Assembly: GCF_023973825.1 (NCBI RefSeq) | Contig: NW_027122950.1 | Coordinates: forward strand, 248,001 to 312,000 | DNA from: Plasmodium brasilianum | Lineage: Eukaryota > Apicomplexa > Aconoidasida > Haemosporida > Plasmodiidae | Length of the DNA stretch: 64,000 nt | Reading direction: 5' to 3' | Part shown: positions 53,603 to 64,000 of the stretch, piece after piece | Position numbering within the stretch: the first letter of the stretch is position 1 | How the letters are laid out: each line of letters starts with the position of its first letter | Position numbers and translations under genes: made by a program | Notes under the pieces: model-generated | The model's database searches: none | What the model was told of the DNA's origin: nothing | Seen by the model: the letters and a program-made list of their open reading frames with translations, nothing else

Positions 53603-56600
53603 TGTATATAATTATAAGTGAATGAAACCGCGAAAGTTAAATTAATATTATATTGATATTTATCTAAGTGAAAAAATTTTACACATTAAGTATATACGTG
53701 ACACATTCCGTTTTGTCATATATAGAATTTAAAAAAACAATTCTTAATAAAATCGCAACTTTAATTTTTGGTTAAATTAAAATAAGGTTGTATAGTTTGT
53801 ATAGTACAATATAAAAGCTTTTAATTGTAAACATGATAATTTGAAAAACATAATTTCTTTATTGTATCTAGAATACAATTATAGTAATGAATATTCTTCT
53901 TTTTAATTTTTGTTAGTGTGAAAATTATATAAATGTACTTATATGATATAGAAAAAAATAAATTAACATTAAAGTATTCTCATATAAATTGCCAATTATA
54001 TTCGAGTATCTAATTAAAAATTTTTTTTTTACCTTTTAAAATACTATAAATAGATAAATATTATTTATTTTATAGATATAGAATTTTCCCTTTTACTTTT
54101 ATTTTAGTGTTAGAATGACACCTTTCAAATTATTTCAGTTAATATTAAAAATATGTGATAATAATATATAAGCTCTTTAAGAATCTGAATTTCGTGATTT
54201 TTAGTGAAATTATAATTTTTCATAAATGGAAAATAAATTCAAGTTAAATAGGTTTATAATACATTAAAATAAGTACTATTTCGTTAAATTAAAAATATCT
54301 TGCTTAAAAATAATATTTTAAGTATGAATATATTATTCTAGAGATAGACATTATCATATTATTTAAAAAAATCTCTTATTTTTTTTCATCCTATTACACA
54401 AGAAGCTAAAGTTTCAGTTTAATCTTTATAACTTTTGATTTAGTATGATATATATGATTATATTTCAAATATAACAATTATATAAACAAAAATTAGATAT
54501 TATTACAAGGTATATTAATTAAAATTATAAATTAAATAAAAAAAAAAAAAATTTAATGCCTAAAGCTTTTAGTAAAATATACTAGTGAATTTTATTTATA
54601 CATGTGACTAATTAAAAATATAGATTAATATATCAACTAAAAATTATATTTACAGAAAAAAAAATAACAAGCCCAATTAAAAAATAAATTTATGGCTTTT
54701 GTTCTACTTTCCAAATATAGTAAAATAATTGATAAAAGAAATATCATAAAATTTTTCAATTTCACTTATTTCACTGCTATTTTATTTATCTCTGTTATGT
54801 GTCTTATATGTTGTACTATATATAAATGTATATTTCAAAGATCTCAGAGAATAATAATAAATTATTTTTTTTTTTTTTTATATATCATATTATTGTAAAA
54901 TATCTTAAGATCATATATTTAGTAAAATATATAACTTGTATATTATTATATTTTATTTGTACTAATATATTTATGAAATAATTAAATATATTTAAAAAAA
55001 AATATAAAATTACGTAAAAACAAAAATTGTTTTTATTATTAGTACATACGTAGGATGATTTCTCTTTTACTTTATGAACAAAGTAGTAATTAATATAGAA
55101 AAGTTATTATTATAATGGTTTAAATAAACATGTTTTAAATTTATTTTACGTAAGATATCCTCTGTTATTTTATTTTTATATTTATAACAATAATATATCT
55201 TTTTTCAATTTTCATATATGCGTTTCGTTTAATAAAATAGTTCTGTTGTCAAAATTTCCAATGGATTCCAATGAATTAGAGTTGTGCTGTTATGAGATTA
55301 ATATTAATTAATAACTACATTTTTAGGTTTATGTGTGCCAATATTCTATTATTATTTTTAATATTCAATATATTTTTAGTATAATCACTATAGATTTATA
55401 GGACTAAAATTATATTAACAAATTTATTAAGTACCATATCATATATAAAAAATAAAATATAAAAGAAAACATAAATATTTATTATTCTGGTAATGTATAC
55501 ATTGTATTAATAAAATATGCATGTAATATTTACATTATATGATAATGTATAAAAGTATATAATGGAAAGAACCCTACATGTATTAAACTAATATACATTA
55601 AAAGAACCATATATTTATTTCTGGTAATACAAAATAAGTATATCTAGATTCTATTGAATTTATTCAAAATTATTGGAACGAAGTCAATGCTAATATAATT
55701 ATCTAAAAATAATTATTTTCCTAATAATATGTTATTAATATGTAATAATATATTTGTTTTATGTATTATAGGGATATTACATTACAATGACGCATATATC
55801 TATTTCATTTAGCATTGTATTAACCTATGGTAATAATTATAATTAATTCAGATTAATATATTTTTCGCCATTTTATTTATTAATATTATTTATGTATTAA
55901 TGATATTGTAAAATTCATAAATAAATTGATATTATTATGGGATTTACATAATATAAAACAGTAAATAATAATTTGTAATCTGCCTATTTTTTTGGTATAT
56001 GATAGCAGTTAAAAATTGTTATATATATAAAATGGATTTTATATTTTCACAGATAAATCTAGTATTAGTTATTTTTATAAATATTAATATATATAGAGAT
56101 GATTTAAAAAATAATAACCATTAATCTTATTAGCTAAGTAGAAAAAAGAAAAATATTATTGAGTAATTACAAAAAATCAAAAAAAAATATAAAGATAAAA
56201 GTTAAAATTAACAAATTCTTTTTAAAATGTAAAAATATATCATATTTTTTAAATTTACTATAAAATATTTACATTTTCTTTCATATCCTTATGGTTTTAG
56301 AAAAGCGCTGAAATTCATTTAGTACTGTTTAATTTATACACTTTTTTTATATTTAACTTTTATATCCTTTATTTTATAAAAATATTAATAAATAATAATG
56401 TAGATATTATAGTAAAAAAAAATATAAGTATATTTTTTATTTAATTGTTTACATTTTTTTTAAAAGCGAATATAAATTACAAGTTAATATAAAAAACTAT
56501 GTATTCAGAATAATTTCATTATTATCGTGTTTTAGGAATATTAATTAGTTCAATAATTTTTTAAATTTATAATTATAAAAGTTATACAATCAAAAAAAAT

Positions 56601-57520
56601 ACTTTAATATCATAAATATCTATAAATATGTATAAAGTTTTTTCATTTAAGTTACACTATTTGTTGTATAAAAAAATTGAATTCTTTATAAAGGGACAGT
56701 ACATTTAAATATGGTATTTTCTTTGTGAGAAGATATATATAATTAAAAAAAAATATATTGATATATAACAAATAAAGGGTTACAAACTTACTATAAAAGA
56801 AAACGTTTATTATGCGATTATCTATTAAATCATAATGACCTAGAAGTATTTCATTATGTATATAACATATGGTTTTTCTATAATATATTAATTTATATGA
56901 ATTATATATATGTTTTCACTACGATTTCGTGTATTTTAAGGTATTTCTGTTTTTTTATTAAATTTTTTTTTATTAATTAAATCCTTAAACAGTTAATTGA
57001 TAGGAATTTTTTGAAGGATACAAATAAGCCTCTTTACAAATATGGAAATAATCATATATATAGAAATAATGAAATAACATAGAATTATAAAATTATAAGT
57101 AATTCTGATATATAAATTAAAAAGAAGTATTGCAATATTAATGTTTTTGCTTTTTTTTATTTTCCTACAAGTTTAATATTTTTGGAATACATTAATATAA
57201 TTTTAATTTTTATATATATATATATATACATTGTTACTTATATTTAATCAAGTATTAATATAAATTTCATATTGATAATCTTAAAGAAATAAAAAATAGT
57301 ATATATAATTGAAATATATTTTATGCATCTTCATTTCAATCTTCATATTTCATGTTCGCTTCTCTTTCTTTTATTAAGTATTTTTTCAAATTACTCTTTT
57401 CATCGTTCCCATAGTGAATAATAAAAGTTATTAAATAAGTTTCTTATAGATTACATGCTTACGCAAAAATGTTATTCTTATATATTCAGAATGTATATTA
57501 TAAATTTTAAAAATGTATTT
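53603..57520. other. Intergenic region between PIR pseudogene C and STP1 copy B
   Basis: Collinear with 15,091-19,246. A+T-rich, no supported gene. Confidence 0.5.
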
Positions 57521-60032
57521 TTACATAACTCTGTAGTATTTGTCTCCATTATTCTCCTTTTCCATAGAATTTGCATTTATATTATCTCCTATTATCCAAT
57601 TTTCTATCTCTTTCCTAAAGCTATCGTCTGTTGTATAATCATAATTTTCCGTATTTTCCAAAAAATATCGGTTAAATTCACTTATGTTTTCTATAAATTC
57701 TTTTTTACTGTCTGAATTTTCTTTTTCCTTAGTTTCAATTATGTAATTATCCAAATGTGATTCATTATTTTCAATGTCCTGCTCTTTTTTGCATTCTTCT
57801 AATACTGACATAAGAACGAGGATACACAGTTTTGTTAATAATTTTTTTTTTATATATTTATATAATTCTTGGCAGTCTTCTTTGTTCGATAATTCTCCTA
57901 TATTAATTAATGGCAAAGAATCTTTAATTTTTTCTTTATAATAATCATCTGGTATAATCTGGAGTTCATCAGTCAAATAGCTAAATAAATCCTGTTCAAT
58001 ATATTGCTTAATAATTATACACTTCTCCGATATCCACTGTCTCCATTTATCTTTTTCTCTTTGTGAAAATGGAATATTTTGAATTTCATCAGGATCATTT
58101 TTTAATTCTTCTCTTTTTTTGAAGTTAGCTAGTTCCCTTTTCCAATCATTTTTTAAATTATTAAACCAATGTATTTTTTTCAATTTTTCAGCAAGATTTC
58201 TATGTCTTTCTATCCATTTATTCCATATTATTTTTTGTTTTTCTTTGCAACTGACAGTTTTAGCATCTTCAATTATTAGTTCGTCATTGGTCAAATTAGT
58301 ATATACTGTATATTCTTCTTTTGCTAACATTTCTAGGCATATTTCTAAAAATTCTCCTTTTTTGTATTCCCATTTTGTATTTCTGTATTCTTCGAGTATT
58401 TCCATATGTACTTCTATGATGGTTTTGTACCTATCCTTTTTTCGGTTTGACACGTGTACTTTATTATTCATGTTATGTTCATTTATTATTATATTTTTAA
58501 TGGTTTTTTCGCTATCGTATTTTAAGTTTTCTAAATGATCGTGTGCTAAGAACTCACTTTTTTTCCAAGAAAGTAAAGGATTTAATATTCTCAGAAATTT
58601 CACAGGTCTTCTTTTTATCTTTTTTTTTTTTTAAACAACCCTATTAAAGCATACTACAGTAGAAAAAAATGGATTTTTAAAACAAGTTATTACGATAATA
58701 AAATGATTATAATATTTTTATTACATAAGTGTTATTTTACTTTAATAAAAAGGGAAAATAGAAAAATAACTATAAAGCTGATTAAAATAGATGATGTGTA
58801 TGTGTTAGACGAATTCGCTAATGGACCTGAAATAATTATAAATATATATTTAATTTTTTCATTTCTAGAATAGATAAATAAGTAGAATTATTGGTACTTG
58901 AAATTTTAGGGGTTTCTGGGGAATTAGCATAACTTGGAGGTACAATTGATAATTCGGCATTTAATGCATGCTTTTCGGGAGATTGCGCTTCTGGTGACAT
59001 TTTAGAATCTGAATTTGGTGATATAATAACGCCCGGTAATACTGCATCATTATCATTAGCTTTTGTTGTTGTTAATTCTGTTGGACCTTGATTAGTTTGA
59101 ATAGCTTCAGCTTCTTTACTTTTATCTTGAGGATTTGGTGCACTTTGAGTTTTCTCTCCTTGTAAAGTTTGAACGACTTGTTCCGGTGGACCTTCAGGTT
59201 TAAGTGGCGCTTCATCTGTTTTTTGATCTCCTTGTAAAATTTCTTTTTCTTTTTCTTCTAAGTTTTTGCAAGTTGGAATTTGATCGATGGGTAAACAGAG
59301 AGATGATGGTCTAAAGGTTTCTTCTTTGAGTATATTGCATAATGTTTCTTGTTTTTTTCCCCTTTTGGGAGTTATTGGTTCTTTTCTGTAACAACCTTTA
59401 ATGAGGCTTACTTTTTCCTGAAAATAAATATTTCTCCCATTAATCCAATCGTTATATTCGTTACATTTCTGTAAATATTCATTATCACACGTTTTTGAAA
59501 TTCTAGGTTTTAGCTGTTGTATTTTAGTAAGATAAGTATTTCTTTTTTCACAAAAATCTTCTTCATCATATTTTAATTCTAAAATTTTCCTATCATGTTC
59601 GTTCATAACCACCGGACATCCTCCATATCTATTTAGTTTTTTGTAGTGATTAGTTAACCAATCTTTTAATGTTGCTTCCCACTTTTCTTTTTCCGATTCA
59701 TAATAATATGGTGGAGACTTATTCTTAAGTAGATAATTAGCCAGTTCTTTGCATCCATTCCTAAATTTTGTTTTATCGTCTTCACTGCTTAAGGAACTAG
59801 TTTTTTCTGTTATATATCTTATAATATTACTAAACTTAGAGTCGTTTCGGTATCTAAAAAAACTCGTACCTCGCATACCAAAGCTCTATATTCAAAAGAA
59901 TTATTAAGAATGATTTAAGCATCAATTTTTACGTTGCGTTATCACTTTTTTTTTATCGCAAATAAATAATTTATGCATAACTTTAATCATTTAAAAAACG
60001 ATGAATATTACCGAGGAAAAACATTTTTCCAT
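57521..60032 (-). pseudogene. STP1: STP1 gene copy B with a one-base frameshift in a poly-A run
   Basis: Minus strand, same four-exon layout as copy A: exon 1 60032-60012 (MEKCFSS), exon 2 59885-58898, exon 3 58826-58741 (membrane helix, SSILISFIVIFLFSLFIK), exon 4 58653-57521. Introns are 126, 71 and 87 nt, all GT-AG. Exon 2 has the cysteine domain (FRNGC, YGGCP, EDFCEKR, KTCDN, QKCNEYNDWING, KGCYRK, ETLCNI, SLCLP) and then a Pro/Gln/Glu-rich linker. Exon 4 has the Trp-rich part (WFNNLKNDWKREL, WRQWISEK). Exon 4 is 1133 nt, one short of a whole number of codons: the run of 13 A (minus strand, 58632-58620) needs one more to keep frame, and as written the frame hits TAA directly after it. Everything downstream is open for 360 codons. 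It is a recent pseudogene or a homopolymer sequencing error; I cannot tell which. Confidence 0.8.
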
Positions 60033-63000
60033 AATGACTTTTTATTAATACTGTATGTAGTTTTAAAAAACAATCTGAAAGAAAAATACAAATTTATGTA
60101 TTTATAAATAGGGTAATTCAAAAATTAAAATATATTGAAGGGAATTTTAAAATTATTAATTACATAAAAATTTATATTAGATATATAACATTACTGCATA
60201 TATTTGTATTTATTTTATATGATTCTTATCTTTTTTAACGTAGATAAATATATTACAAGTTAAGATATATCTTAAATGCATTTCAAAATTAAATAACAGT
60301 TGAGATTACTTTCTTATGTAAAATTCATATTCATTTTATAACAAAAAAGATGTATATATAACAACAGATAACTACTTATAAGTTACATTCATAAGTAAGG
60401 TAAAATTTGTGTAAATATATCATAAATCTATATATGGCATTTTTTTTTTCGTTTTTAAATAGACATACATATATATACTTATTACTACCTTTATTAATGT
60501 GAATAATTCTTTTAATTTTTGTGTTTTTCGAAAAAAAATAATCTATGCACCGAAATAGTATTTACAATGATAGTATTTTTTATTTTTATTTTTTTATATT
60601 TGTTATTTGTTTATGAAATAATACAATATAGGGTTATATTTATTATGATGTTTCTTTTTTATATTTACTATGTTGAATCTAGAAATAATAATAAACAGTG
60701 TAATAATTATACGAAATATTTTACATAGTTACGGAAAGAGCCAATAATTAAAATGTACTTATGTCGATTAATGTTATATATATATAAAATAACTAAAATT
60801 TAATTATTTATAACATGTACTATACCGCTGAATAATTTTTTAATAATACAATTTATTATACATATGTATATTTATGATCTTATGTATATCCTTATTACCA
60901 TATTTGGATAAATATTATTATATATGGACAAAATATTAATTAATAAAAGGTATATTTATGTATATTAATTAATTATAATAGATTTAGTTAATTATTAAAA
61001 ATATAAAATATTTCAGGATATGGCAAATTTTATTGCACTATATGTTTAAGAAAAAAGCAAAATAAATTATAATTTTATAATTAATTATAATAATATTATA
61101 TTTACCTACAAAAAAAATTATATGCAACATTAAATAAAACAAAAAATATTAAACAATAATTATTTTTCTGTAACTACTTAGGGATATATTCTAAAAAATA
61201 GCTTAAAAAGTTTTTTTATTGTTTATTTTTATCCTATATTTTATAAATACATTAGAAATCGTTTCAGTACTATTAATAAATATTGTTTACCGCTAAAAAT
61301 GAGGAATATAATGTACCATTTCGTAATTCTTTTTAATAAAAGAATCAATAAATGAAATAATAGAATAATTTTAAAATATTATTAACAAATTTGCTTGTTG
61401 ATTTATAAATATCATATATTATGAGAAATTATTATGCTTCAGTTGAAATAAATGTATAAGATATAAGAAATTATGAGTAAATTAAAAAAATAAGCATATA
61501 TATTAATAATATATTATTGTATATTATTATTTCACATAAAAAATTAAGTTTTAATAATAATTAATATATTGTATTCATTAATTATTTTCTTAATTTATAT
61601 TTTATTTTGTAAGTTATATTTATACAAAATTTTCGTTGTATACTTTCCATTTATTTTAATTCTTTACATTCATCCATTTAAGAAAATATTTTAACTAATA
61701 ATAATATAAAAAGGAATATACATAAAAATAATTTAACATTTTTCAAGTTATTATATTTAAATGCTTTTATTTGAATACATTAAGAATATGGTAAATACAA
61801 TACATTAAAAACATATAAAATTGGATAAATATATAGCAAAATAAAAGAAAATATGGCTTACTCATATATCTGAAAGTATAATGAAGGATGTGCATAATAA
61901 CTATTTACAAATATATATAACAATTTTTATCTTTTTTTATTTTTTACCGTTTTTTAAAAATATATGAAAATTTTTTTTCTTTTGATATTTTTTTCAATAT
62001 GTTTTTTCAAATATATTATTATTTATATAGAATAATCATGCATTTTATACGTCATAATTAATTTAAAGTTATGAAAAATTAATAAATATTTATATGTATT
62101 ATTGAATACTTTGTTATACTTCTATGATTGTTTTATTCATTTATTTAAAAAAAAATATTTAATATTAAAAATATATGATGAAGTTGTACATTTTTCATAT
62201 CAAAAACACTAATGATATTATATATATATATATATATTAATGACGTAGCACAGGAAGAAGCTGAATATATACGTATGATTAATCCAATTTAACATTATTA
62301 AATGACTTTGAACAACATATTATAATTTGTTTCTTATTTATTGTGCATAAATTCAAATTTCACAGGATGATATGTATGATACAATTAAAAGCCTGTATGT
62401 ATTAAAATTTATAGTTCATATTATTTCATACGAAATTGTTTAATAATATATATATTATGATATTAAATAAAGCCTTAAAAGAAATGTATATAAAAAACAT
62501 TATTAAAAGAATTATTTCATGATAAATTTCTTTTAATTTTAAGTATATTCTTTTAGTTACATACATAAATATATAGTCGCATCATATTATACAAAAAGAA
62601 GCTTGACATTATAAAGTATTTTACTGATACTTTTATTAATTTTATTTATCTATATTATCTTACTGTAAAATATATGACATTAAAGTACAATTTTAATTAA
62701 TACATTTTAATCTTATTGGATTATATATTATTGCACTACATGGAATTTATATAATATTATATTGTACGGTTTTAGAAAGAATCTTTTAAAAATAAAGTTC
62801 TATAATTTCTTATATTTCTTATTATTTTATTGTAAGAATAATGTATTATTATGTATGTCTATTTATACTTTAAATGTTAAGATATTCTTAGTAATGCAAA
62901 TATTTATTTAATATAATGATCATTTCCTTTATCTTCAGAGCTATAGATAACGTAACGATTATCAAATTATTAATTTATCCTTTCTATTAATTTTCCATTT

Positions 63001-64000
63001 ATATATATAATATGGATTGATGCGAATAAGAAATAGGGTGTATATTGAATACGTAAAACTTAAACAATAATACGTATATTGACTATGGAGTTCAAATTTA
63101 TGATTCTTCCTATTGGCTTTATTTATATTTCATAACATATATTTTTGTATAAATTATTTGTACTTTAACTTAATATTTTTCATCATTATATAACATATTA
63201 ACAAGGATCTTTACATATGAATTTCTTAAAGTTCTGTTAGAATAATGGTCTTATAATATTATATTTCTATACTGAAATTAGTAAATGTTATTATAACCTT
63301 TTATTTTTTAACTGTTCTTTTAAAATATATTTCATTTAACTTGTTCAAGAATTTGTATTATACGTACAATCGTTATTATAATTGAAATTTTATAAATTAG
63401 AGTTATCTACAGAACAGTATTCTATGTAGTACATACTGACACTAATATATGTATGATCATTTTGTTCATCTAGTTATTTCAAAATCTTATATTTTTTTTA
63501 TTTGATGGCAACGTTGTTTTTCAAATGAAATAAAATAATATTAAATATGTACATATTTGTAAGTAAGATGCCGTTACGACTGTAATTTCTTGTAACAGAA
63601 TAAGGGGATTGTGGATGAGCATTATCATTTTTAGTTGGAATAATTTATAGTACGAAAAAAAAAAAATATATATAAAAATTAATAAAACATTAATGAAATT
63701 ATTGCAAATAATTAGAAAAATTCGTAATAAATAATATTAGAATATACTTTTTCTCGTGTATATAACTGTTAGAGTGAATAATTCATAGGAAATGGAATTC
63801 ATTAAAATTTAGGAGTTTCATGCACCTCATTGACAATCTGTATGTGTAGTCAACTATTGCAGATAGTTAAATAACTTTTACAAGTTAATAATAATAGAAA
63901 ATTTGAAATTTCGTGCAAATAATATTTCTCTTTTGTATAATATATATATATATTATTATAACATAGGTTATATTTTTCAGAATTCTCTAAAATTATGTGT
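60033..64000. other. Upstream region of STP1 copy B to window end
   Basis: Collinear with 21,867-25,800. A+T-rich, no supported gene. The 69-codon frame at 60519-60728 is stopped in the matching part of the other copy (about 22,350-22,550). No telomeric repeat is seen. Confidence 0.5.

Larger units (their letters stand above)
48360..64000 (+). repeat. Segmental duplication, copy B (runs off the window)
   Basis: Collinear with 10,140-25,800: exported gene (+), PIR pseudogene (-), STP1 (-) and several kb of matching flank as far as about 63,900. The exported gene is fam-m here but fam-l in the partner, so the gene slot has changed type while its flanks kept their order. Confidence 0.7.

Noticed and set aside
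54692..54898. 68-codon plus-strand frame with a hydrophobic segment
   Set aside because: The collinear sequence near 16,400-16,560 has several stops, so the frame is not conserved as coding.
60519..60728. 69-codon plus-strand frame upstream of STP1 copy B
   Set aside because: The matching region of the other copy (about 22,350-22,550) is stopped early.
1..64000. Telomeric repeats, tRNA or rRNA genes, transposons, CRISPR
   Set aside because: None was seen. Isolated 'ttaggg' words occur singly and not in arrays.

Overview
The window is about 80% A+T and reads as a subtelomere of a malaria parasite, most likely Plasmodium malariae or a very close relative. Short two-exon exported-protein genes recognisable as fam-l and fam-m (families described from P. 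malariae) sit beside PIR and STP1 genes. All have the short GT-AG introns (71-139 nt) usual in Plasmodium subtelomeres. I see no rRNA, tRNA, telomeric repeat array, CRISPR, housekeeping gene or bacterial-type signal. Most of the DNA is non-coding and very A+T-rich, with gene relics in it. Reading exon by exon, I find five apparently intact exported or PIR genes with their signal exons (a sixth lies at the left edge), one intact four-exon STP1 gene, a second STP1 gene broken only by a one-base change in a poly-A run, three PIR pseudogenes and two exported-protein pseudogenes.

Layout. 258-1092 (-): exported protein with an RRLLSS motif. 7.3-8.0 kb (+): exported-protein pseudogene, followed by an intact fam-l gene (10,567-11,392, +), a PIR pseudogene (14.2-15.1 kb, -) and an intact STP1 gene (19.2-21.9 kb, -). 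28.2-29.0 kb (+): fam-m-like pseudogene, followed by a second intact fam-l gene (30,911-31,806, +). 37,026-38,913 (+): intact three-exon PIR gene of 537 codons. 42.5-43.3 kb (+): intact exported-protein gene, then a PIR pseudogene (46.2-47.0 kb, -). 48.8-49.7 kb (+): intact fam-m gene, then a PIR pseudogene (52.4-53.6 kb, -) and the frameshifted STP1 copy (57.5-60.0 kb, -).

Large-scale structure. The stretch from about 10.1 kb to 25.8 kb and the stretch from about 48.4 kb to the right end are diverged copies of one cassette: exported gene (+), PIR (-), STP1 (-), and long flanks. The offset is nearly constant (about 38.1-38.3 kb), and intergenic landmarks can be matched as well as genes. A shorter copy (exported gene + PIR) lies at 42.0-47.0 kb, and an orphan piece of the cassette's spacer lies near 3.5-4.0 kb. 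All exported-gene 5' flanks also share a T/A/C-rich motif about 380-400 bp before the start codon.

How the genes work together. From family knowledge, these are host-cell-interaction genes. fam-l and fam-m proteins and the other exported proteins have a signal-sequence exon, a PEXEL-like motif and two C-terminal membrane helices, and are predicted to go to the infected red cell. PIR and STP1 are single-pass variant proteins with cysteine-rich outer parts and short (PIR) or long tryptophan-rich (STP1) inner parts. They are not a pathway. They are a reservoir of antigen-type genes shaped by duplication and decay.
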